This document shows, in pieces, positions 34,212 to 40,947 of a stretch of DNA of 64,000 nucleotides (its first letter is position 1; each line of letters begins with the position of its first letter). The DNA lies in contig NZ_JAGSYI010000003.1 in assembly GCF_025685625.1 (NCBI RefSeq), forward strand, positions 62,001-126,000, written 5' to 3'. Position numbers and translations under genes: made by a program. Source of the stretch: Acidicapsa acidisoli (GTDB taxonomy: Bacteria; Acidobacteriota; Terriglobia; Terriglobales; Acidobacteriaceae). The notes under the pieces were generated by a model. The model made no database searches. It was not told the origin of the DNA and saw only the letters and a program-made list of their open reading frames with translations.

Positions 34212-35408
34212 ATGCCGGTTGCAGTCAAGAAGCAGCGGGGAATCTTTATAAGTCATAGTCACGCCGATAAACGCTTTGCCCGCCGGATTGGCGCAGATTT
34301 GAAGGAGGCTGGGTTCCGCGTTTGGATAGATGAAGCAGAAATTATGCTCGGCGACTCCCTCTTGGAAAAAATCAGTGAAGGAATCGATCGGATGGACTAC
34401 GTCGCAGCTATCATCTCGCCTGATAGCGTCAAGTCACGATGGGTGAAATATGAATTGCGGAAAGCGATGACTCAGGAGATTGAGAACAGGAAAGTCAAAG
34501 TCCTGCCGCTCGTGATTGGAAACTGCAAGCTGCCCTCCTTTCTCGCAGATAAGGCTTACGCGGATTTCCGAGACCCCAAGGCCTATAAAAACGGCCTACA
34601 ACAGGTAATTCGTCGTCTTTCGGTGAGACCGAGTCGGAAAAAAGTAGAAGACACATTCGCGGCCATGCCGGTACCAAGTGCGCCGGTACAAGTTCCGTCG
34701 ATATCAGTTACACCAGTATCAGCCGCGCCACAAGTGGTGGAGAAACGTCCAACCATCGATCTTCGAACTTTCGAATATAAGAAGGAGGCAACGGACATTG
34801 GCGTAGGGCCGGACGAGCTGATGAGCCTTCCCAAAAATGCTTTGTTCCTTCTGTTAATCCGATGTTGGCAGCGGTTAGATGAACTGTTGATGCCAAGTTG
34901 GTTTGACGGAAACTATATGCATGACACTATGAACCCCATGAGGATCGAGATTCGTCCAGGCTTCGATGAAATACTGAACGCTCCGAAGACCTACCGGCGC
35001 AAAGCCATTCTTGATCGGGCAATACAGATAATGAGCAATGGGTTATCAGTCGTTACCCGTCTGCCCCATCGCGTGCGCTGTCCTTCAATCCTCATAGACT
35101 GCCTCGGAACAATGATCGCGGTCATCGAGTACGGTAGAGGTGAGGAGGATGCAGCATATAAGGCCTTTTATGGAACTTTTCGCCTTTATGCCGTGCTAAA
35201 CGAATATGACAATTCGATCGTGCGATCAGAACTGCTGAAAGACTTCCAAGACCTAAGAAAGGAAGCACTCGAACACAAATGGGCAGATGATACCCCCATT
35301 GATCGAAATAAGCTCTGGCATGGGTTATGGCGGGCAGGGCTGCCGAAACTATTCCGTAGCGATCTATTCCAAAAGGTGAGCTTTCTCACAAGCTTTCATA
35401 AATTCTGA
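34212..35408 (+). CDS. TIR-domain protein in the phage immunity region (TIR-5)
   Basis: A 398-residue protein; GAGGAGG lies about ten bases before the ATG. Residues 8-130 are TIR: GIFISHSHADKRFARRIG, FRVWIDEAEIMLGDSL, VAAIISPDSV and W77-x3-E81. A Pro/Val/Ser linker (about 150-180) leads to a helical C-terminal domain of 200 residues that I do not recognise. It stands between the candidate operator of the early operon and the convergent repressor gene, the classic place for a superinfection-exclusion gene. Its product could act against competing phages. Confidence 0.8.
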   Translation: MPVAVKKQRGIFISHSHADKRFARRIGADLKEAGFRVWIDEAEIMLGDSLLEKISEGIDRMDYVAAIISPDSVKSRWVKYELRKAMTQEIENRKVKVLPLVIGNCKLPSFLADKAYADFRDPKAYKNGLQQVIRRLSVRPSRKKVEDTFAAMPVPSAPVQVPSISVTPVSAAPQVVEKRPTIDLRTFEYKKEATDIGVGPDELMSLPKNALFLLLIRCWQRLDELLMPSWFDGNYMHDTMNPMRIEIRPGFDEILNAPKTYRRKAILDRAIQIMSNGLSVVTRLPHRVRCPSILIDCLGTMIAVIEYGRGEEDAAYKAFYGTFRLYAVLNEYDNSIVRSELLKDFQDLRKEALEHKWADDTPIDRNKLWHGLWRAGLPKLFRSDLFQKVSFLTSFHKF

Positions 35409-35429
35409 TTAGGTCCGTTGAAGTGAAAT

Positions 35430-36113
35430 TCAGACAATCTTCACGAAAACGATGCGGGCGGCCCATTCGATATTGGCATCTTCAATGTCGCTGGCGTTGT
35501 AGCTGGTAAGCGTATACAGGCCGAGCGAGCGGCCCTTCTTGAGCGTCTTCAATAATGCTCTACCATCGCGCAATTTCACTACACACGGTTTGCCGTAGAA
35601 GTCCGCCAGAGAGTCGATTGGAGAAATTGGTCTCGTCTTGAGCTGCGCCAGCTGCTGATCCTCCGGTGCCACAATATCCCTGCGGGAGCTGTAATAGACG
35701 ATCCACCCATTCTGAAACACCGGGTACATGGAATCTCCGCGAATGCGTAGTGGGACGACGCTTGCGGGGTCCAGGCCTGGCGGACACTCCACTTCCTCAA
35801 GGCCGGCCCCCTTTGCATGGTCATCGATAGGAAAAACTTCGCCGCCGGCTCCGACGTAGCCCAGCACCTGCATCATTGGCATATAGTTCTCCCCCAGATA
35901 GGCCACGACCTTCTGCAGGTTGTCGCCCTTCAGCATCTGGGTACGTCCCCACTTGAAGTCCTTCAAACTGTCGTAGGTGACCGCCGTCTGCCTAGCGAAC
36001 TCGCGTAGGCTCCATCCCTTGTCTTCCATGCAGCGCGCTATTGCGCCGAGTAAAGTGCCTCGCGTGTGAATCATGCAGGAAGGAGTTATCCTTCCCGGCA
36101 CCGAGTTTGTCAT
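35430..36113 (-). CDS. CI/LexA-like phage repressor (XRE + S24)
   Basis: About 227 residues from the ATG at 36113; ATG at 36074 is a good alternative giving 214. The N-terminal helix-turn-helix is MEDKGWSLREFARQTAVTYD. The C-terminal S24 domain has the Ser nucleophile in RGDSMYPVF and the Lys in ALLKTLKKG, and a cleavage-like VLGYVGAGGEV region between. It is likely the lysogeny repressor, inactivated by RecA-stimulated self-cleavage. An 18-bp palindrome and a 17-bp operator candidate flank its start. Confidence 0.85.
   Translation of the reverse strand: MTNSVPGRITPSCMIHTRGTLLGAIARCMEDKGWSLREFARQTAVTYDSLKDFKWGRTQMLKGDNLQKVVAYLGENYMPMMQVLGYVGAGGEVFPIDDHAKGAGLEEVECPPGLDPASVVPLRIRGDSMYPVFQNGWIVYYSSRRDIVAPEDQQLAQLKTRPISPIDSLADFYGKPCVVKLRDGRALLKTLKKGRSLGLYTLTSYNASDIEDANIEWAARIVFVKIV
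36078..36095. repeat. palindrome at the repressor 5' end
   Basis: GGAAGGA-GTTA-TCCTTCC, perfect 7-bp arms. Depending on the true start it lies just before, or within the first codons of, the repressor gene; autoregulation is possible. Confidence 0.45.
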
Positions 36114-36135
36114 GAAGTAATATTCCACTTGCGAT

Positions 36136-36152
36136 TGGAGGGCTTTTACTCT
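36136..36152. promoter_or_regulatory. candidate repressor operator, repressor-side copy
   Basis: TGGAGGGCTTTTACTCT in the space between the repressor and the divergent Cro-like gene. It matches the copy at 34097-34113 with two adjacent differences and in the same orientation. Confidence 0.5.
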
Positions 36153-36177
36153 ATGTCTGAGCAAAGAAGGAGTGCTC

Positions 36178-36432
36178 ATGGATCTGACCAACGTTGATTT
36201 GAAGGGTGAATTGCTTCGAGCCGCTAAGGCTTATTGTAAGCGCAAAAGAATTACATTGGGCTCGCTCGGTAAGAAAATGGTCAATGACCGTAAGTTCTTC
36301 GTGGAGATGGATAAGGAAGACCGAGGCTGCACGCTTGATACCTTCCAGCGTCTCATTCGTGAATTATCGAGTGATGTAGTCATTTCAATTCCTAAGAAAC
36401 AGTTAAGCATTGGATCACGTATTAACACGTGA
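36178..36432 (+). CDS. small Cro-like HTH protein
   Basis: An 84-residue basic protein from the ATG with AAGGAG five bases upstream; a GTG two codons earlier is less well placed. The centre (LRAAKAYCKRKRITLGSLGKK, then FFVEMDKEDRGCTLDTFQRLI) reads as a helix-turn-helix. Divergent from the repressor across the operator, it occupies the position of Cro. Confidence 0.65.
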   Translation: MDLTNVDLKGELLRAAKAYCKRKRITLGSLGKKMVNDRKFFVEMDKEDRGCTLDTFQRLIRELSSDVVISIPKKQLSIGSRINT

Positions 36433-36502
36433 GTAAGAAAGCTACAGTGACAGTTTTATGACAGTTCAGAATTATTCCAACAAAGGACGGGCCTTGATGA
36501 CC

Positions 36503-36715
36503 CTACCTCCCCACAAGTTCCCTCAGCCGCCCCGCCAGATAAACCGGCACGAACGCAATTGCGCAGACAATCACGATCAGCGGCAATATGAAGCTGAAGG
36601 CAACTTCTGCCCCGCCTATGGGGTCTCTGCGCCGCTTGGCAGAGTAGAGCGTCGCCGCGGCCGCCAACAGCCACACCATTGCGATAATGCTACAGGGAAC
36701 CATCAAGCCATTCAT
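36503..36715 (-). CDS. small membrane protein
   Basis: A 70-residue protein with two strong hydrophobic segments (VPCSIIAMVWLLAAAATLY and FILPLIVIVCAIAFVPVYL) separated by KRRRDP. Its start lies inside the end of the preceding small gene. A holin-like or anchor role is possible but unproven. Confidence 0.55.
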   Translation of the reverse strand: MNGLMVPCSIIAMVWLLAAAATLYSAKRRRDPIGGAEVAFSFILPLIVIVCAIAFVPVYLAGRLRELVGR

Positions 36716-36854
36716 AAAGCTGCCGGTCTTCCGGCCTTGGATTCGCCGGGCGCAGATATGCTTCATATCCCCGCGTCAGAACATGCAGGCAAAGCACGAA
36801 CAAGGTGTTCAGCAGCAGCCACACTCCCGCAACCGATAAAAGAATATTCCCCAT
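36690..36854 (-). CDS. 54-residue membrane microprotein
   Basis: The ATG at 36854 opens a peptide with one hydrophobic helix (ILLSVAGVWLLLNTLFVLCL) and a charged tail with PANPRPEDRQLYEWL; stop TAG. It overlaps the start of the next membrane-protein gene by 26 bp, so the two are probably coexpressed. Confidence 0.5.
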   Translation of the reverse strand: MGNILLSVAGVWLLLNTLFVLCLHVLTRGYEAYLRPANPRPEDRQLYEWLDGSL

Positions 36855-36933
36855 ATTGTTCTAACCCTGTCGATGGTGGCGCACAGCCTATCCCCGCTTC
36901 GCAACACCGTCAAGAGCCACGGAGGGTAGCCGC

Positions 36934-37056
36934 ATGACTCTGGCCTCGCCACAACTTCCCCATGCCGAGCCTCTTGCGCCTCGCCGCGCTGGCACTGTCG
37001 CCGCCGACCAGCTTAGGCCCATCGTTGAAACCATTTGCCGCCAGGTAGCCACATGA
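36934..37056 (+). CDS. 40-residue phage peptide
   Basis: The ATG is preceded by GGAGGG at seven bases; the TGA overlaps the ATG of the following gene (ATGA). The peptide is helical and neutral. Supported by its strong ribosome-binding site and translational coupling. Confidence 0.55.
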   Translation: MTLASPQLPHAEPLAPRRAGTVAADQLRPIVETICRQVAT

Positions 37057-37316
37057 CACATCCGCACGCAAATACCGTCACCATCCGCGTCAAAGACGAA
37101 GCGTTCACATTGACGGATAAGCAACTTGAACAGGCGGTTGACCGAGTACAACGCCGGCACGATTCATGTGCGCAGCCAGCATCCCCTCGATCAGTGCTTG
37201 AGGCGAGGAATCATCGAATCGCACCATTACGACAGCGGCAAGCGCATCTGCACCATACGAGATTGTGCGTTCTCCCGCTCGCATGGCCGCATCTACAACG
37301 ACATCGGCGGAGATGA
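37053..37316 (+). CDS. 5' part of a frameshifted phage gene
   Basis: From the ATG coupled to the gene before, the first 30 residues are protein-like (NTVTIRVKDEAFTLTDKQLEQA). Past about 37140 the frame reads as Arg/His-rich noise because the real coding frame is that of the next entry. I take this as the first part of one gene broken by a +1 shift near 37110-37140. Confidence 0.4.
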   Translation: MTHPHANTVTIRVKDEAFTLTDKQLEQAVDRVQRRHDSCAQPASPRSVLEARNHRIAPLRQRQAHLHHTRLCVLPLAWPHLQRHRRR

Positions 37317-37581
37317 CAGCGGCATCGACGCCATGACGCTCTACACCGTCACCTACCGGCTTATGAAGCGCACTGGCCCGGTAACGCGGATAGCGCCGCC
37401 GTGGCACTGGGTAGAACTCGTGTGTTTTACGCAGCCAGACATTGATGGGACGTATTTCGAGGAAGTGGATTACCGGGCGATTTATGCGTTCGGGCCGAAC
37501 ATTCAGGCGGCGTTTGAGACTCTGGATAAGGCGTTGGGCGAGGCGAGGGACGAGATCAAGGCGCGATTGACAAAGCCCTGA
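37126..37581 (+). CDS. conserved phage hypothetical protein (main part of frameshifted gene)
   Basis: About 148-151 residues with only TTG starts (37126, 37138) and no ribosome-binding site, which fits a 3' part cut from its own start. The segment YNAGTIHVRSQHPLDQCLRRGII with a later GKRICTIRDCAF resembles phage proteins found beside lysogeny regions. The C-terminal half has WHWVELVCF and a helical end. Function unknown. Confidence 0.6.
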   Translation: MNRRLTEYNAGTIHVRSQHPLDQCLRRGIIESHHYDSGKRICTIRDCAFSRSHGRIYNDIGGDDSGIDAMTLYTVTYRLMKRTGPVTRIAPPWHWVELVCFTQPDIDGTYFEEVDYRAIYAFGPNIQAAFETLDKALGEARDEIKARLTKP

Positions 37582-37636
37582 TCTGATAAGGCGTCAGTCG
37601 GTTACAATTCCACGTATTAAGATTGGGGTATAATCG

Positions 37637-38911
37637 ATGGAATCCCTGCAGACTGCTAGAGAGAACTTTATTGAATCTCTCCGCCCAGCTTTTCTCGATA
37701 TAGAAGAGACCGTGCATCGTGACCGGCTCGACATTCTCATGGAAACAACCTTAGCCGAAATACTGGTGGAGCAATACAAGGATTGGGTGCCCGCGCCGAG
37801 ATCCTCTCATCAGTCGGTGCATGTTTTTGCACCCTCTCTCCTCAGTATGCGTGCTGGGCCATCGGCGTCCATGCGAACAAGTGAAGTAGAAACACCACAT
37901 GAAGTGATTGACCGGTGGATTAGCGGAATTCTTCACCTGTCGCTATATGTTGACAGGGTGTGGGTCGCAGATCCAGTCGAGATTCTAGCTTGGCAAGCAC
38001 TTACTGCGGAAATGCAATTCACTCTGACAATACATAGGCCAATCATCGCAAATAAGATACAGCTGCTTCATGCACTGAAGGCATTCGAAGAACTCAAGCC
38101 GCTAATGGATGCAAAAATTGTCTGCTTATATCCAGCAATGACTTGCTATCAAGGGCGTACTGCGGCTGAGCTGTTTGGTGAGGTCAGAAGTTTCACACGG
38201 ACCGAGATGGATAATGCATGGCCGGAACTTTATATTGCAGAAGGGCTTTCATATGCCCGGATATTCGATGCTTCGTACACGGCATTATTTGGCGACGAAT
38301 ATACAGCGCTTACACATGCAGCGAGCAAACTCGATAGTGCTCTAGGCCTGGTTGATAGAAAGGTTCTTGCGACATTACCGCAAATCAAACTTCCGTCATT
38401 TCGATTTCTCGATGCGGCAAATCTGATGTCGGTGCGGTCCAATGAAGCTTCATTTAATGACTTCAGAAAATTCATGCGCGAGATAACAGCAAAGCTTGCT
38501 GGCGGACTTGAAGATCCGGCGTTTTTCGACGAGGTAAGGACATTTGAGAAAGACGAGTTGCAACCAGCTCTTGAGAATCTCAGGAAAGATTTGTTGGGAA
38601 CCAACATCCTGAAAGAACGCCTCACCGATGTGGGCATGGACTTTTCCGCAGGGGCATTTGCCGGAATCTCGGTAACGGGAAATGTCTTGGCGGGAATATT
38701 GGCAGGAACCGCAAGCGCTTTAACAAAAGCTCTTGTCAAAACCATAGTGAAATCAGTCCCGGTAAGATCTGCCTCTTCGGTGGTGTTCAAGTTTGAAACC
38801 GGAAAAACCGTCTTTCCGGGGCTTAAGGGATCAACTTCAGCGTGGATCACGGTTATGAGTCATAGTCTTTGGGATAAGATAGATGAACGGCAAACCGATT
38901 GGAGGCTTTGA
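37637..38911 (+). CDS. unknown 424-residue protein, possibly membrane-inserting
   Basis: Largely helical. The N-terminal 330 residues are soluble-looking; residues about 335-375 (FSAGAFAGISVTGNVLAGIL, then AGTASALTKALV) are Gly/Ala-rich and hydrophobic like a pore-forming hairpin. I do not recognise the family. It stands alone on the plus strand and ends before a clear terminator, typical of a cargo gene. An effector that disrupts the membrane is conceivable (inference). Confidence 0.6.
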   Translation: MESLQTARENFIESLRPAFLDIEETVHRDRLDILMETTLAEILVEQYKDWVPAPRSSHQSVHVFAPSLLSMRAGPSASMRTSEVETPHEVIDRWISGILHLSLYVDRVWVADPVEILAWQALTAEMQFTLTIHRPIIANKIQLLHALKAFEELKPLMDAKIVCLYPAMTCYQGRTAAELFGEVRSFTRTEMDNAWPELYIAEGLSYARIFDASYTALFGDEYTALTHAASKLDSALGLVDRKVLATLPQIKLPSFRFLDAANLMSVRSNEASFNDFRKFMREITAKLAGGLEDPAFFDEVRTFEKDELQPALENLRKDLLGTNILKERLTDVGMDFSAGAFAGISVTGNVLAGILAGTASALTKALVKTIVKSVPVRSASSVVFKFETGKTVFPGLKGSTSAWITVMSHSLWDKIDERQTDWRL

Positions 38912-39045
38912 ACTCGACACGAGTCGCTGCCTACTCTGTTAAGGGGTATATTAGTCACCCAAAGATTCTTCTTGAAATCTTATGAAATGCGTTTATAGTG
39001 ATTTTGCTGACACGCCATAGTCGCGTCTTCAGCAATCCCGTTCTT

Positions 39046-39068
39046 CCCGCCCTCATCGGCGGGTTTTT
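39046..39068 (+). terminator. rho-independent terminator
   Basis: Stem CCCGCC/GGCGGG (39046-39051, 39058-39063) with loop CTCATC and a run of five T. It ends transcription of the 37637 gene. Confidence 0.8.
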
Positions 39069-39152
39069 ATTGCCCGAACGGCAGAGGGCGATAAGCTCCT
39101 AAGATGGCATTCATAAAGTCAGAAGTATCCAACCAGACCTATGGCCATTGGA

Positions 39153-39959
39153 TTAAGGGGAAACGCTTCTATCGTTGATCGGATCAGTTGGGACTGGTAG
39201 TGATGTCAATGCCTCGTGCTGCGCTGGCGCGCCAAAAGTGCGAGCCTCCCGAAGTCCCGAAAGGACTTCACGCTCTGAAATCTGAAGCGTGCCGTAGGCA
39301 TATTCGCGCAAACCCATCAACACGAAGGCAAGTTCGGCGCATAGGAATATACCAAGGTATTCGATTTGGAGCCACCCGGCACCCGGAATTGATTGGTCGG
39401 CGCCCCACGTCCCCAACAGATCCTGTCGTCCCTGCTTTCGCGGCGAAGGTTCTGCCTGTGAGCTGGTTCCGGCACTCTTGGATACAGAGATTTGAATCTG
39501 ATCGAGAGCGCCATCCAGTTTTTGGGAGTAGCTGAGATAGCAATCCGCACTCAACAGGATTAAGGCCAGGGGCGCGCAGGTGATCATCATGCCGACCCCT
39601 TGGTGGCTGAGTATACGGGACAATGTCTCATACCAGTCCGGTTTGTAATCCCCTGAGCCTATTGCACGGGAAAGCGAACCGGTCATTGCAGGTACAAAGA
39701 TTCCACGCGCATAAAATACCCAGGCAACGAGAAGAAATCCGAACAGGCCACAGAACGTAGCAAGGCTGGTCTTCTGAGACTCGAAAACGGGTATGGCCTT
39801 TGCCAGAGTGAGAATCGGAGCGAGTGCCGCGGTAATGAGCGGCATGACGCCCATGTATCCCTTGAAGAAGGAAGCAAATTTTTTAGCCGGTTTTCCTGCA
39901 GTTCGTTGCCCATATCTCAACCTCAGATGTTTGAGAGAATCATCCTCTAATCCCTCCAT
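39153..39959 (-). CDS. hypothetical membrane protein
   Basis: A 268-residue protein from the ATG at 39959. Basic N-terminus, then hydrophobic segments near residues 36-58, 66-88, 120-142 and 205-225; a Ser/Pro/Gln-rich loop between the third and fourth. No motif recognised. It is on the opposite strand to the packaging genes and may be another cargo gene. Confidence 0.55.
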   Translation of the reverse strand: MEGLEDDSLKHLRLRYGQRTAGKPAKKFASFFKGYMGVMPLITAALAPILTLAKAIPVFESQKTSLATFCGLFGFLLVAWVFYARGIFVPAMTGSLSRAIGSGDYKPDWYETLSRILSHQGVGMMITCAPLALILLSADCYLSYSQKLDGALDQIQISVSKSAGTSSQAEPSPRKQGRQDLLGTWGADQSIPGAGWLQIEYLGIFLCAELAFVLMGLREYAYGTLQISEREVLSGLREARTFGAPAQHEALTSLPVPTDPINDRSVSP

Positions 39960-39977
39960 AAAAGCCAAGGGAAATCA

Positions 39978-40502
39978 GTGATTAAGTGGACTGTCGAGAC
40001 CCGCAAGCTTTCGGAACTGAAGGCCTATGAGAAGAACCCGCGCCGGATTACCGAAAAGGGCCTGAACGACCTGATAAAGAGCCTTGAGCTATTCGGCCTG
40101 GCTGAGCCCATCGTCATTAACCGCGATGACACCATCATCGGCGGACACGCGCGGGTGCAGGGTCTCAAGAGAATCCATAAGGGCAAGGCCCTGAAGATAG
40201 ATGTTTATGTGCCCGACCGCCTTCTTGATGAAAAGGAAGTTGCCGAACTCTGCATCCGGCTAAATAAGAACGTGGCCGGAGTGTTCGACTTCGACATGCT
40301 CGCCAATGAATTCGACCCTCGTGACCTCGTGGCGTTCGGGTTCAGTGAGGACGAGCTTGGTCTAGGTGGTCCGGATGCCGTAGACGACTCTGGTGCACCC
40401 GATGAGTCAGATGAGAGCGAATCAGACGATGGCCGCATCATCAAATGCCCCAAATGCAAACACGAATTCAGCGTGCTCGAAAAGAAGAAGAAAAAGAAAT
40501 GA
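39978..40502 (+). CDS. ParB/Srx-like nuclease-domain protein
   Basis: A 174-residue protein from GTG (AAGGGA six bases upstream). Residues 5-95 are the ParB N-terminal-type domain: LSELKAYEKNPRRI, LIKSLELFGLAEPIVIN and IIGGHARVQGLK. An acidic Asp/Ser linker leads to CPKCKHEF and a run of six lysines. Phage ParB-like proteins of this kind usually precede the terminase and often pair with methyltransferases. First gene of the packaging block. Confidence 0.85.
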   Translation: MIKWTVETRKLSELKAYEKNPRRITEKGLNDLIKSLELFGLAEPIVINRDDTIIGGHARVQGLKRIHKGKALKIDVYVPDRLLDEKEVAELCIRLNKNVAGVFDFDMLANEFDPRDLVAFGFSEDELGLGGPDAVDDSGAPDESDESESDDGRIIKCPKCKHEFSVLEKKKKKK

Positions 40503-40560
40503 ACAGGCGTTTAACTCATAACTACGCCTCGTCAGGCGTTTAGCTAAAAAGTACATCGGT

Positions 40561-40947
40561 ATGCCAAGGGGTAAGAATTTACGGCCTGAAGCCGCGAACG
40601 GTCATCGTTTCGGCGATGCCGGTGGAGCTGATCCGCGCAAGGCCACGAAGATGGGGCCGCCAAAGTGGTCTATCCGTAAAGCACTGGCGCATATGGCAGC
40701 GCAGAACATCGATATCAACGACCGAAACGCGCTGAAATCCTTGCTTGGCGATAATCCGACGTTAGCCCAAGTGATTGCTGCGGCCGCTTTGATGAAGGCT
40801 TCAAAGGGTGACATGACTGCGGTCGCCTATGCCACTGAAAATATCGACGGCAAAATGCCGCAAGAGACACAACTGACCGGCAAGGATGGTGCCGCTTTGC
40901 AACAGCCGGTGATTTACCTGCCGGCAAATGACCGCGCCAGTAATTAG
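40561..40947 (+). CDS. terminase small subunit-like protein (DUF5681-like)
   Basis: A 128-residue protein with a Gly/Lys-rich opening (RFGDAGGADPRKATKMGPPK) followed by a helical region with NPTLAQVIAAAALMKASKGDM. DUF5681-like proteins sit before large terminases and are presumed DNA-recognition subunits. It overlaps the large-subunit gene by 20 bp. Confidence 0.7.
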   Translation: MPRGKNLRPEAANGHRFGDAGGADPRKATKMGPPKWSIRKALAHMAAQNIDINDRNALKSLLGDNPTLAQVIAAAALMKASKGDMTAVAYATENIDGKMPQETQLTGKDGAALQQPVIYLPANDRASN

